Of a stretch of 64,000 bases of DNA, positions 36,915 to 45,484 are shown one piece after another. The DNA comes from Bacillota bacterium (GTDB lineage Bacteria; Bacillota; Clostridia; Peptostreptococcales; Anaerovoracaceae), in the NCBI GenBank assembly GCA_017941085.1, contig JAGAXF010000001.1:26748-90747 (forward strand), in the 5' to 3' direction. Position 1 is the stretch's first letter, and each line of letters opens with the position of its first letter. The translations under genes and the position numbers were made by a program. A model generated the notes under the pieces. It was not told the origin of the DNA. It did not search any database and saw nothing but the letters and a program-made list of their open reading frames with translations.

Positions 36915-38627
36915 ATGGAAAAGAAAAAAATGATGATAATCGATGGGACCCACGTCGCCATCGAAGGTGAAAAAAACTTGGTTGAACTCTGCAGGAAGAT
37001 AGGTATTAAGCTTCCTACGTTTTGCTATCATTCAGATCTCTCCGTCTATGGTGCATGCCGTATGTGCATGGTAGAGGATGAAAGAGGACGACTGATGGCT
37101 GCTTGCTCAACCGCTCCTCGCGATGGAATGAAAATCTTTACAAATACGCTAAGAATAAGAACCTATAGAAGAATGATTCTTGAACTGCTTCTTGCTAATC
37201 ACTGCAGGGACTGTACGACCTGTGCGAACAACGGAAAGTGCAAGCTTCAGACCCTTGCCGTTCGTTTCGATATCGGAGGGGTGAGGTTTCCGAATGCGCA
37301 GCCTTTCACGATGGAAGAGACTTATATTGACGAGTCTTCTCCTTGTATCGTAAGGACTCCGAGCAAATGCATACTCTGCGGTGACTGCGTAAGGGAATGT
37401 AATGAGATTCAAAATGTCGGGGCTATCGACTTTGCTTATCGCGGATCAAAGGCGCAAATAAGCACAGCATTTGGAAGACCGCTCGCAGAAACATCCTGCG
37501 TTGGATGCGGACAGTGCTCCGCGGTTTGTCCGACGGGAGCTCTCGTAATCAATGACTGCACGACGCAGGTCTGGAATGCCGTGGATAGAAAAGACACATT
37601 CGTAACCTGTGAAATCGCTCCCTCTGTAAGAGTTACGATAGGTAAGGACCTTGGAATAGGCGATGGTGAAAACGCTATGGGCAGAATAGTGGCATCGCTT
37701 CACAGAATGGGATTCGATGAGGTCTTTGATACATCGACTGGTGCGGATCTTACCGTGATTGAGGAAGCAAACGAATTTGTGGAGAGGATTTCCACGGGTG
37801 AAAATATGCCGCTATTCACATCATGCTGTCCAGCGTGGGTTCAGTTTGTCGAAAAGAAGTATCCGGAATTCCTACCGAATATTTCAACCTGCCGCTCACC
37901 GATGAGCATGTTCAGTGCCACAATCAAGGAATACTATAGAGACAATCTGCCGGAAGGAAAAACCAAGCACTACCATGTGGCCTTCATGCCATGCACCGCA
38001 AAGAAATTCGAATGCAGAAGAGATGAATTCAAGACGGAATACGGTCCTGCGACGGACGAGGTTCTGACAACGCAGGAACTTATCCGCATGATCAAGGAGT
38101 CCGGAATCGTCTTTGATGAATTGGAACCCGAATCCGTAGATATGCCGTTTGGAACCATGTCCGGAGCCGGTGTGATATTCGGCGTAACGGGTGGCGTAAC
38201 CGAGGCTGTTCTAAGAAAGATTTCTACGGATAATTCGAGAACCACGCTTGAAGGTATTTCTTATAGCGGTGTACGCGGAATGGATGGCGTAAAGGAAGCG
38301 ACCGTAATGCACGGAGAAAGAGAAGTGCATATAGCTGTCGTGAGCGGACTTGCAAACGCGAGCAGGCTTCTCGAGAAGATTAAATCGGGTGAAGCAAATT
38401 ATGATTTGGTAGAGGTTATGGCCTGCCCGGGAGGTTGCGTAAGCGGTGCCGGACAACCCTATATGCCGTTTGAAGCAAAGACGGAAAGAGGGAAGGGACT
38501 CTATTCTGCGGATAGAGTAAGCACCATCAAGAGGTCTCAGGACAATCCTCTTATGAAGGAACTCTACAGTACCGTTCTAAACGGGAAAGAACATGAACTT
38601 CTCCATGTACACTATACACATAAATAA
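36915..38627 (+). CDS. hydA: [FeFe]-hydrogenase catalytic subunit
   Basis: This 570-residue catalytic subunit has an N-terminal [2Fe-2S] domain (CYHSDLSVYGACRMC), a His-ligated cluster (HCRDCTTCANNGKC), two [4Fe-4S] clusters (CILCGDCVREC, CVGCGQCSAVC) and the H-cluster motifs TSCCPAW (about 302), MPCTAKKFE (about 357) and MACPGGC (about 502). A C-terminal small-subunit domain follows. One Gly of the usual GGGQP is Ala here (SGAGQP). It works with the two upstream subunits to couple H2 to NAD(H) and probably ferredoxin. Confidence 0.96.
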   Translation: MEKKKMMIIDGTHVAIEGEKNLVELCRKIGIKLPTFCYHSDLSVYGACRMCMVEDERGRLMAACSTAPRDGMKIFTNTLRIRTYRRMILELLLANHCRDCTTCANNGKCKLQTLAVRFDIGGVRFPNAQPFTMEETYIDESSPCIVRTPSKCILCGDCVRECNEIQNVGAIDFAYRGSKAQISTAFGRPLAETSCVGCGQCSAVCPTGALVINDCTTQVWNAVDRKDTFVTCEIAPSVRVTIGKDLGIGDGENAMGRIVASLHRMGFDEVFDTSTGADLTVIEEANEFVERISTGENMPLFTSCCPAWVQFVEKKYPEFLPNISTCRSPMSMFSATIKEYYRDNLPEGKTKHYHVAFMPCTAKKFECRRDEFKTEYGPATDEVLTTQELIRMIKESGIVFDELEPESVDMPFGTMSGAGVIFGVTGGVTEAVLRKISTDNSRTTLEGISYSGVRGMDGVKEATVMHGEREVHIAVVSGLANASRLLEKIKSGEANYDLVEVMACPGGCVSGAGQPYMPFEAKTERGKGLYSADRVSTIKRSQDNPLMKELYSTVLNGKEHELLHVHYTHK

Positions 38628-38637
38628 GCAAAGTGAA

Positions 38638-38673
38638 GGGACGGTTCCATTTGGAACCGTCCCTGACTTTTTT
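38638..38673. terminator. perfect 11-bp hairpin between convergent hydrogenase genes
   Basis: GGGACGGTTCC-ATTT-GGAACCGTCCC is a perfect hairpin, followed by a T6 run on the plus strand. It resembles the GGGGACGG-type intergenic repeats spread by REP-like elements, so it may be a captured repeat acting as terminator. Confidence 0.85.
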
Positions 38674-38704
38674 GATGTTCTTTTGATACTGATAAATCAA
38701 TAAA

Positions 38705-40474
38705 CTAATTTTCGCTTCTGGCCTTTTCGGTAGGCATCTTCCAAGCGAAGTGGTCCGTATGAAGAAGATGCTCGGATTTTTCTCCCATTGGCTTTTCCAG
38801 GAATTCATCGTAGAGTGCGATGATATCCGGATTTTCGTGGCTATAACGGAGATCCATCTTCTTGTCTATGTCGTAGAGAACCTTTCCGCGCGTTGCCGCC
38901 GGTTCAATATCCTCCAGGCGGTAGGGCTGTCCTCCACCTCCTGCACACCCTCCGGGACACGCCATGATTTCCACAAAGTCATAGTTGACCTGATCGCTCA
39001 GGATAGCCTGGCATAGCTTATCCGCATTTCCGAGTCCACTCGCAACTGCGATTCTCAGCTTCGTTCCTGCAACATCGAATTCCGCTTCCTGCCACGGCCT
39101 TGAGGAACCGGCATCAACAAAGTTAAATGCATCGACGGGTGGGAGCTCTCCCGTAACGAAATAGTATGCTGATCTTAAAGCCGCCTCCATTACACCTCCC
39201 GTTGCTCCGAAGATGACTCCGGCACCTGTATAGCTTCCCATGATTTTATCGAAGGGAGCTTCGGGTGCGGATTCCGCAGTTATATGGTTTGCAGCGAGAA
39301 GACTAACTACTTCTCGAGTCGTAAGAACGTAGTCAACATCCTTAAATCCGCTGTCATTCATAACCGGAATATCGCATTCCGACTTCTTTGATACGCACGG
39401 CATTACAGAGACTGAGCAGATTTTTTCTGCCGGGATTCCGAGCTTGTTGGCGTAATAGGTCTTGATTATCGCTCCGAACATCTGCTGCGGTGACTTTGAT
39501 GTGGAAAGCTGAGAAACAAGCTCCGGATATTGGGACTTGATAAATCTTACCCAGCCCGGGCAGCAGCTCGTGAACATCGGATATTTCTTTAGGTCACCGG
39601 CCTGAAGTCTTTCGAGAAATTCGGTTCCTTCCTCCATGATGGTCATGTCGGCGGAGAAACTGGTGTCAAATACATAATCGAAGCCCATGGCCTTTAGTGC
39701 GCCCGCGAGTTTATTGACGGTCGCAACTTCCGGACTTACGCCCTGGGATTCTCCCCAGGCGGTTCTTACCGCCGGCGCGATCTGAACGATGGTTGTAATT
39801 TCGGGATTGTCGATTGCTGCTTGAACCAGGTTGGCATCCTTTCTTTCTCTAAGCGCTCCGACCGGGCAGTGGGTGATGCACTGTCCGCAGATGCTGCAGT
39901 CGGATTCCGTGATGCTGTTTGCCTTGCTCTGATTTACGTCGATTCTTGCTTTTCCGCCGGTTCCAGTAAGATCCCAAATCGATAGCGCCTGGACCTTCTT
40001 GCAGACTTGGACGCATCGCATGCACTTGATGCAGCGCCCGGCATCCCTGTATAGAGGGAATTCGGATGGCCATTCTCTCTCGTGGTCCGATGGAATATCC
40101 GCAGGGAAGTAGTTTTCATAGATATCGAACTCACGAGCTAGAGCCTGAAGCTGGCAGGTTCCGTTCCTGTCGCACATGGAGCATTTGCTGTCGTGTTGGC
40201 TCAGTATCATGCATAGATTTGACTTTGCTGCATTTCTGACTTCCTTGGTATTGGTGTGGACTATCATTCCGTCCTTTACCGCAGTATTACAGGATGGTAC
40301 CAGACCCTTTTCTCCATCCACCGCAACACAGCACATACGGCATGCTCCGATTTCGTTTATCTCCTTAAGATAGCAGAGATGGGGTATGGAAATACCATTG
40401 GATTCTGCGGCTTCCATGATGGTTGTGCCTTCTTCTACGCGAATAGGCATATTGTTTATCGTGATACTTACCAT
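38705..40474 (-). CDS. hydA: second [FeFe]-hydrogenase catalytic subunit
   Basis: This 589-residue HydA-type enzyme has a [2Fe-2S] domain (IPHLCYLKEINEIGACRMC), the His-cluster (SQHDSKCSMCDRNGTC), two [4Fe-4S] sites (CIKCMRCVQVC, CSICGQCITHC) and H-cluster motifs TSCCPGW, MPCVSKKSE and MACPGGCAGGGGQP. The ATG at 40474 has GGAGGGAGGAATC upstream, whereas the longer in-frame start at 40540 lies deep in the preceding gene. It overlaps the GltD-like flavoprotein gene by 7 nt and runs towards the first hydrogenase operon. Confidence 0.95.
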   Translation of the reverse strand: MVSITINNMPIRVEEGTTIMEAAESNGISIPHLCYLKEINEIGACRMCCVAVDGEKGLVPSCNTAVKDGMIVHTNTKEVRNAAKSNLCMILSQHDSKCSMCDRNGTCQLQALAREFDIYENYFPADIPSDHEREWPSEFPLYRDAGRCIKCMRCVQVCKKVQALSIWDLTGTGGKARIDVNQSKANSITESDCSICGQCITHCPVGALRERKDANLVQAAIDNPEITTIVQIAPAVRTAWGESQGVSPEVATVNKLAGALKAMGFDYVFDTSFSADMTIMEEGTEFLERLQAGDLKKYPMFTSCCPGWVRFIKSQYPELVSQLSTSKSPQQMFGAIIKTYYANKLGIPAEKICSVSVMPCVSKKSECDIPVMNDSGFKDVDYVLTTREVVSLLAANHITAESAPEAPFDKIMGSYTGAGVIFGATGGVMEAALRSAYYFVTGELPPVDAFNFVDAGSSRPWQEAEFDVAGTKLRIAVASGLGNADKLCQAILSDQVNYDFVEIMACPGGCAGGGGQPYRLEDIEPAATRGKVLYDIDKKMDLRYSHENPDIIALYDEFLEKPMGEKSEHLLHTDHFAWKMPTEKARSEN

Positions 40475-42303
40475 GATAGATTCCTCCCTCCTCTGAAACT
40501 TCCGAATCCGAAGTGGTCGCACCTCAGGCAGCGTTCGCATTCCTGCTCGGCGGCCTGTCTGGTCATACCAATTGCCACCAAATCAAAGTCGCCTTCAATA
40601 TCGTCTATCGGTCTGTTTGGCAGGTTCACTCTTCCGCACGGCGGAATATTTGTCATCCTGGGTTCCGGAACTTCTATATCGGTTTCTATGACGTGGGAGT
40701 ATCCCAAGAAATAGTCGATGTTGTTGGCCGCGACCTTACCCGCTGCAACAGCCTTGATAACCGTGGCAGGACCGGATACGGCGTCGCCGCCGGCGAATAC
40801 GTTTTTGCTTCCTGTAACAAAACTGGATTCTTCCGCTTGGATTACTCCTCGTTTGGTCTGTAATCCACTGGATTCAAATGGCTTGGCGTTGATCGATTGA
40901 CCGATTGCTACGATGACGTAGTCACATGGAATCCTGACAGGGTCTTCATCGGAATTGACAACCGTTGGTCTACCGTCTTGACCAATGAAACTCGTCAGCT
41001 GCGGCCTTACCCAAAGGGCAGAGACTTTTCCTTCGCTGTCGAGTTCGATGTGATCGGGTGCCATCAAGGTTCTGATTGCTGCACCCTCCGCCTCGGCTTC
41101 CAGAATCTCTTCGAGAAGTGCGGTCATATCATCGATACGCCTTCTGTAGACGCAGCTTACTTTGCTCGCCCCGAGTCTCAGGCTGCTTCTTACGGCGTCC
41201 ATCGCAACGTTTCCGCCGCCGATTACGCAGACGCGTTTTCCCTTGAGGTCCGGTGCATTTCCTTCACCGATATTTCTGAGCATCAGTACTGCACTGATTA
41301 CATTCTCTCCGTCCTCACCGTCAACACCGAGTTTCTTATCATCGTGAGCTCCTATGGATAGGTAGACGGCATCGTATTTTTCTTTAAGCTCATCAACGGA
41401 GATATCGTTTCCGACGCTGGTATCAAGCTCTACGTTCACTCCTGTGTTTATGATATAGTTGATATCTTTGTCGAGAATGTCCTGAGGCAGTCTGTAATCC
41501 GGAATGCCGTATCTAAGCATTCCGCCGAGCTTGGACCTTTGCTCGTAAACGGTTACATCATGACCCATTAGAGTCAGATAATATGCGCATGTAAGTCCGC
41601 CGGGTCCTCCGCCGACGACTGCAACGCGCTTCCCTGTAGCTTCTTCTTTCTTAGGTGTCTCGATTTCTCCGGCATTGTCAACGGCGAACCGTTTCAGTCC
41701 GCAGATATTGACTGCATCATCCACCATAAGTCTTCTGCAATTGTTTTCGCATGGATGCTCACAGACATATCCGCATACAGATGGGAAGGGGTTATCCTTT
41801 CTGATTAATCGTACTGCGTCCTCATAGCGGCCCGCTTTTATCAAAGCGATATAGCCCGGAACATCAACATGAGCGGGACAAACAAAGGTGCATGGAATGG
41901 CCTCTTCAATTCCGTAGAGGCAGCGACCGAATTCGATATGATGAATCATATCTTCTCTCAGTCCATCCAAAGCACTTAAGACCATGTCGCCAGCACCAAA
42001 GCCGATGGCACAGTCTGCCGAATCACTGATATTCTTGGCTGTTTGCTCGATGAGGTCCAGTGTTTCCATTGTTGCCTCACCCTCTTTGATGGATTTTAGC
42101 ATCAAGGTAAGATGCCAAAGACCGACGCGGCAAGGTGTGCATTTTCCGCATGACTGTGCATGACAAAGCCTGAGATAGCTTAAGAGCACATCTACAGGAC
42201 AAAGACCATGAGGCGATGCTTCAATGCGCTTAACGAATCTGCGGCCCAGGTTATCCAAGGTCTGCTGCCTTAAGTCCGGGGCCTGAATAGTGAGTCTCTT
42301 CAT
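40468..42303 (-). CDS. NuoF-type Fe-S domain fused to GltD-like NAD(P)H:ferredoxin oxidoreductase
   Basis: This 611-residue flavoprotein begins with the NuoF C-terminal [4Fe-4S] segment (SCGKCTPCRVGLWHL). It continues as a GltD/NfnB-like enzyme with two cluster motifs (CPAHVDVPGY, CEHPCENNC), an FAD loop VVGGGPGGLTCAYY and an NAD(P) loop VIGGGNVAMDAV. Such fusions are found beside [FeFe]-hydrogenases and feed them with electrons from NAD(P)H. A GGGGAGG site precedes the ATG. Together with the adjacent HydA it forms a two-gene system different from the HydABC operon. Confidence 0.9.
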   Translation of the reverse strand: MKRLTIQAPDLRQQTLDNLGRRFVKRIEASPHGLCPVDVLLSYLRLCHAQSCGKCTPCRVGLWHLTLMLKSIKEGEATMETLDLIEQTAKNISDSADCAIGFGAGDMVLSALDGLREDMIHHIEFGRCLYGIEEAIPCTFVCPAHVDVPGYIALIKAGRYEDAVRLIRKDNPFPSVCGYVCEHPCENNCRRLMVDDAVNICGLKRFAVDNAGEIETPKKEEATGKRVAVVGGGPGGLTCAYYLTLMGHDVTVYEQRSKLGGMLRYGIPDYRLPQDILDKDINYIINTGVNVELDTSVGNDISVDELKEKYDAVYLSIGAHDDKKLGVDGEDGENVISAVLMLRNIGEGNAPDLKGKRVCVIGGGNVAMDAVRSSLRLGASKVSCVYRRRIDDMTALLEEILEAEAEGAAIRTLMAPDHIELDSEGKVSALWVRPQLTSFIGQDGRPTVVNSDEDPVRIPCDYVIVAIGQSINAKPFESSGLQTKRGVIQAEESSFVTGSKNVFAGGDAVSGPATVIKAVAAGKVAANNIDYFLGYSHVIETDIEVPEPRMTNIPPCGRVNLPNRPIDDIEGDFDLVAIGMTRQAAEQECERCLRCDHFGFGSFRGGRNLSW

Positions 42304-42640
42304 AAAAACCTCCCCGTGTTCTTATGATAAAAAAGAAGTAAAGAATAATATGATTGTCAAAGAATTAACTACCTCTATAGTATATATTGAATTTCCATTT
42401 GAAGCAATATGAAGTATAATAGAGTGGCAATTTTTTAGTTTGCTGTGAATTGCTGTTAGCGCATGATGTGAAAGCAAAATATAATGGCGGAAAATAATGG
42501 CGGAAAGAAAAGTAACCGGAGAAGAAAGAGGAACCTGAGACACCTAACTTCTTCAAAGAAAGACAGAAGCAGATAGATGCTTATGCAAATAAGACTTCTG
42601 TTATTAACGGTGAAGAAAAGACAAGAGAAGAAATCATTGA
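42304..42640. other. intergenic remnant left of the island
   Basis: This stretch has no intact gene. From about 42520 the plus strand reads PEKKEEPETPNFFKERQKQ and IDAYANKTSVINGEEKTREE without a start codon, a coding-like relic I cannot identify. The upstream region of the GltD-like gene, with its promoter on the minus strand, must also lie here. Confidence 0.4.
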
Positions 42641-42669
42641 TAAAAATCTTATTCGTTTGCCATGGCAAC
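42640..42669 (+). repeat. left copy of island-flanking repeat (stranded phosphatase gene 5' end)
   Basis: This 30-bp sequence matches 27 of 30 bases of 47811-47840, with all three differences at codon third positions. In its frame it reads IKILFVCHGN, the P-loop start of the low-molecular-weight phosphatase, and then departs into CWSKIEMP-stop. It is therefore a stub of the phosphatase gene and a candidate attachment site (attL). Confidence 0.75.
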
Positions 42670-42736
42670 TGTTGGAGTAAGATTGAAATGCCTTGAAATA
42701 CCAAGGTTTACAGCGTTTTGCAAAGCATAATTTCTA

Positions 42737-42758
42737 AATTTACAACAGTTTTACAACA
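42737..42758 (+). repeat. inner direct repeat, left copy
   Basis: AATTTACAACAG followed by TTTTACAACA. The same sequence, with one extra base, recurs in direct orientation at 47667-47689, just inside the other island boundary. It contains two TTTACAACA units, as an integrase arm or core site might. Confidence 0.55.
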
Positions 42759-42830
42759 AATAAAGAGCTTCTTCATGAGAAAGATTAAGGAGAAACTACA
42801 CTGCAGATAGTTTCTCTTTTTCGTTAGAAT

Positions 42831-42990
42831 ATGACACATATAGAGGACGTGTCATTACGTGTCATAGGTATGTCATGCTTAAAAACTTCGATGAAAAAAG
42901 ACTTTTCTATTTCTTTATGACACAATGACACTTCTTTTTCTTTTTAGATACCCCCTCGTACGGTGGCAAAATATGTGTCATATGTGTCAT
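42831..42990. repeat. cluster of GTGTCAT/ATGACAC heptamers
   Basis: Seven exact heptamers lie within 160 bp: ATGACAC at 42831, 42917 and 42925, and GTGTCAT at 42849, 42859, 42975 and 42984. A partial TGTCAT sits at 42871. The last two copies are followed by the inverted repeat GGGGAC-GCT-GTCCCC (42991-43005). This may be an array of protein-binding sites such as iterons or a multi-copy operator, or a mosaic of REP-like repeats. Confidence 0.6.
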
Positions 42991-43061
42991 GGGGACGCTG
43001 TCCCCAAGCTCCTGGGATTTTAGTCCATATCGGTTCCTAAAAAGAATGAAGATTTTTATTG

Positions 43062-43090
43062 TTGACAAAGAACATATATGTTCCTATAAT
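43062..43090 (+). promoter_or_regulatory. near-consensus promoter with palindromic spacer
   Basis: TTGACA (43062-43067), a 17-bp spacer and TATAAT (43085-43090) make a near-perfect sigma-A promoter. The spacer contains the perfect palindrome GAACATATATGTTC (43070-43083). This is not a standard LexA box, which has GAAC-N4-GTTC; here the spacing is six. It drives the small RNA below. Confidence 0.85.
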
Positions 43091-43096
43091 GATAGA

Positions 43097-43209
43097 TGTC
43101 AAGTGAAGGGATATAAGCTCCGGTGGGAACCGACTTAAAAGACATAGCTTGGCCGGTACACTGAAAAGTGTGAAGAAAAGACAGCCTGTTAGATGCAGAC
43201 TGTCTTTTT
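43097..43209 (+). ncRNA. candidate structured small RNA
   Basis: A transcript from the promoter above would be about 110 nt and contain no significant ORF. It has stems CGGT-GGGA-ACCG, ACACT-GAAA-AGTGT (43159-43172, GAAA tetraloop) and a terminator AAAAGACAG (43176-43184) with CTGTCTTTT (43200-43208). No known family was recognised. It lies inside the island upstream of the defence genes and could be a regulator or antitoxin RNA. Confidence 0.6.
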
Positions 43210-43358
43210 CGTTACATCACACTTTTTAGGAACCGCCTAGGAAATAAATCCCGGGTGAATGCGAAGCAGAGGGCAGAGCCCTAAATGATAAGCGAAGCAA
43301 TGAAAAGAATATAAAAACATAAAAATTGCGAAAAAAATGCAAAAAATAAAAAAATAAA

Positions 43359-43387
43359 TTGACATACTGAATATGAGATGATATTAT
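43359..43387 (+). promoter_or_regulatory. promoter of the AbiL/RloAB-like pair
   Basis: TTGACA (43359-43364) and TATTAT (43382-43387) with a 17-bp spacer lie 25 bp before the first defence gene; AAAGGAGG follows at the ATG. Confidence 0.8.
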
Positions 43388-43411
43388 TTGCATGTAAAGG
43401 AGGAATGAACA

Positions 43412-44668
43412 ATGCTTTTACAGTTCAATGTATCAAATTTCATGTCCATTAAAGATGAGGTAACACTTACTGCTTTTGCAAATGCAAGTAAAGAGCATGA
43501 AAGTAATTTAATAGTACGTGGAAAAGATAGAATTTTGCCAACTTTGGCTATCTACGGTGCGAATGCCGCCGGTAAATCAAACGTTTTCAAGGCTCTTACC
43601 AGAGCTATTATGTTGGTGCGTTTGTCGAGTAATTTGCAGATAAATTCGCTTACTGGGTTCGAGCCGTTTATTTTCGATGATAAGTCTAAAAATGAAAAAA
43701 CAAGGATGGACTTTCTTTTTTATCATAATGGAAAGAAATTTGAATATGGATTTGTTGCAGATGCCAGATTTATTTATGAAGAGTATCTTTACGAATATAA
43801 ATCCTCTAAACCGACAATGATATTTGAACGAACCAATATAAAAGACTATAAGTTTACAACTGCGTATAAAGACTTGGTACAATACAAAGATAAGAATACA
43901 TCAAATAAATTATTTATGTGCACAGCTACTACTTGGAACTGTGAGGCGACGAGGGATGCCTACTTGTGGTTTGCTGAAAGTATTGATACATATAATAAGC
44001 TTTCCTTTGAAGATACCAACCAACTACTTGGTTATTTAGATCAACACAAGGATAACCCTGAAACCAAGGAATTCATGTTGTCGTTACTTAAACATGCTGA
44101 AATCAATATCCAGGACTACGATTTTGAATCTCAGGTTGTGGAGAATGCTAATATCCCGTTACCTCCAGGAATTCAAATTGATAAATCACTACTTGGTGAA
44201 ATGAAGCAATTCCGCTTGGAGACCATTCATCAAATAGAAAGCGAAGATGGAAAAGCACATGTGTATAGGCTTAATTTTGATCATGAGTCAGAAGGCACGA
44301 TGAGACTCTTTGCATATGGGCCTATTATCATGGATGCATTAGAAAAGGGTAGAACCATTGTAATAGATGAAATCGATAATAGTTTGCATACAAATCTGTC
44401 TAGATACTTGATTGAACTTTTTAATAATCCTGAGGTTAATAGAAATGGTGCACAGCTCATTTTCAATTCGCATGATGTAAGCCTTCTTGACTTAGATTTA
44501 TTCAGAAGGGATCAGATTTATTTTGTCGAGAAGAATAATAAAACAGGAGTGACAGATTTATATTCTCTTGCTGATTACTCTCCAAGGAAAAATGAGAATA
44601 TTCAAAAGGGATATATTCAAGGGCGTTATGGGGCAATCCCATTTATTTCAGGAGGGATTGAATGGTAA
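43412..44668 (+). CDS. AAA ATPase of AbiL/RloA type (phage defence)
   Basis: This 418-residue ATPase of the AAA_15/OLD-like group has Walker A IYGANAAGKSNVFKAL near residue 48. The C-terminal Walker B/switch region reads IVIDEIDNSLHTNLSRYLIE and FNSHDVSLLD. Its partner downstream is a RloB-family protein, the gene pair known from lactococcal AbiL abortive infection and from RloAB genes in restriction loci. It is expected to sense phage and license the effector. The genes overlap by 7 nt. Confidence 0.85.
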   Translation: MLLQFNVSNFMSIKDEVTLTAFANASKEHESNLIVRGKDRILPTLAIYGANAAGKSNVFKALTRAIMLVRLSSNLQINSLTGFEPFIFDDKSKNEKTRMDFLFYHNGKKFEYGFVADARFIYEEYLYEYKSSKPTMIFERTNIKDYKFTTAYKDLVQYKDKNTSNKLFMCTATTWNCEATRDAYLWFAESIDTYNKLSFEDTNQLLGYLDQHKDNPETKEFMLSLLKHAEINIQDYDFESQVVENANIPLPPGIQIDKSLLGEMKQFRLETIHQIESEDGKAHVYRLNFDHESEGTMRLFAYGPIIMDALEKGRTIVIDEIDNSLHTNLSRYLIELFNNPEVNRNGAQLIFNSHDVSLLDLDLFRRDQIYFVEKNNKTGVTDLYSLADYSPRKNENIQKGYIQGRYGAIPFISGGIEW

Positions 44669-45294
44669 AGAGAATTAAGAAAGTCACCAAGAATAAGCCA
44701 ACACGCAAAAGGAAGAAGCTCATCGTAGTGGGGACAGAAGGTGTTAATAGAACAGAAACTCTTTATCTCCATGAGCTTGAGAAAAAGCAAGAAGATTATC
44801 ATTTTCTTTTTGCGCAAGGGAATGGAACTGACCCGGTGAAAATAGTTCGTAATACAGCGAAGAGAGCCAAATTTGAGGAGTTATCATATAAGCAGGGCGA
44901 TATGGCAATCAGCATATTTGATTTGGATTTAGACAGAGCAAAGGAAAGCCAAATGGAAGAAGCAAAGAAAATCGCTAAGCAGAAGAATGTTCAGCTTATA
45001 ACATCTAATCCGTGTTTTGAAGTTTGGTACTTGGAACATTTTGGATATACAAGCAAGCCATTTTCAAATAGTGCCGAGGTCATTAGGGATTTGCAAAAGA
45101 AAATGCCAGGGTATCAAAAAAGTCAATGTGAAATTGATGTGCTATATCCAAAGACGGAGGAAGCCATTCAAAATAGTAAAAAACTGGTTGACCATCATGT
45201 AAAGAATGGCGATTCAAGTGAATTTGCCAATCCAAGAACAGATGTATATGTAGTGGCAAAAATTCTATTGCCTAAGGGCGATATAGATGATTAA
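44662..45294 (+). CDS. RloB-family effector (AbiLii-like)
   Basis: This 210-residue protein of the RloB family has IVVGTEGVNRTETLYLHEL (an acidic, Toprim-like beginning), DMAISIFDLDLDRAK and NPCFEVWYLEHF. RloB-like effectors are thought to be nucleases acting with the AAA partner; the catalytic details are not established. It overlaps the ATPase gene by 7 nt. Confidence 0.85.
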   Translation: MVKRIKKVTKNKPTRKRKKLIVVGTEGVNRTETLYLHELEKKQEDYHFLFAQGNGTDPVKIVRNTAKRAKFEELSYKQGDMAISIFDLDLDRAKESQMEEAKKIAKQKNVQLITSNPCFEVWYLEHFGYTSKPFSNSAEVIRDLQKKMPGYQKSQCEIDVLYPKTEEAIQNSKKLVDHHVKNGDSSEFANPRTDVYVVAKILLPKGDIDD

Positions 45295-45355
45295 ACAACA
45301 CTATCGGATATTAGCATCGGAAAGGACGGTGATGTATAAATGCTAATACAACTAA

Positions 45356-45390
45356 AAAGCCCCGTAAATTGTTGGCGCAACTTACAGGGC
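45356..45390 (-). terminator. hairpin with T-run only on the minus strand
   Basis: GCCCCGTAAATTG and CAACTTACAGGGC form a 13-bp stem with two mismatches. On the minus strand it is followed by TTTTTAG, so it looks like a terminator for leftward transcription. No minus-strand gene lies to the right within 1.8 kb, which suggests an antisense or small RNA. Confidence 0.4.
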
Positions 45391-45402
45391 AGGTCAATGA
45401 AT

Positions 45403-45432
45403 GTGACATTCACTGAAACGTATTTCTATAAT
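45403..45432 (+). promoter_or_regulatory. promoter before DUF4417 gene
   Basis: GTGACA (45403-45408) and TATAAT (45427-45432), 18-bp spacer. The -35 lies within the short palindrome GAATG-TGA-CATTC. Confidence 0.55.
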
Positions 45433-45484
45433 GGCACATTCATCACAAAAATTCAAGAAGAATTTAGAAAGATGAGGTGTCATT

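Noticed and set aside
40475..40540. Longer N-terminus of the second hydrogenase
   Set aside because: It lies within the GltD-like gene, and a strong ribosome site precedes ATG 40474.
42831..42990. CRISPR array
   Set aside because: The repeats are 7 bp, occur in both orientations and are irregularly spaced.
43070..43083. LexA/SOS box in the small-RNA promoter
   Set aside because: The palindrome GAACATATATGTTC has six bases between GAAC and GTTC, whereas the Firmicute LexA box has four. Kept only as an unnamed palindrome.
43640..43680. tRNA T-arm-like GGGTTCGAGCC
   Set aside because: It lies inside the AAA ATPase reading frame and no acceptor stem or anticodon arm surrounds it.
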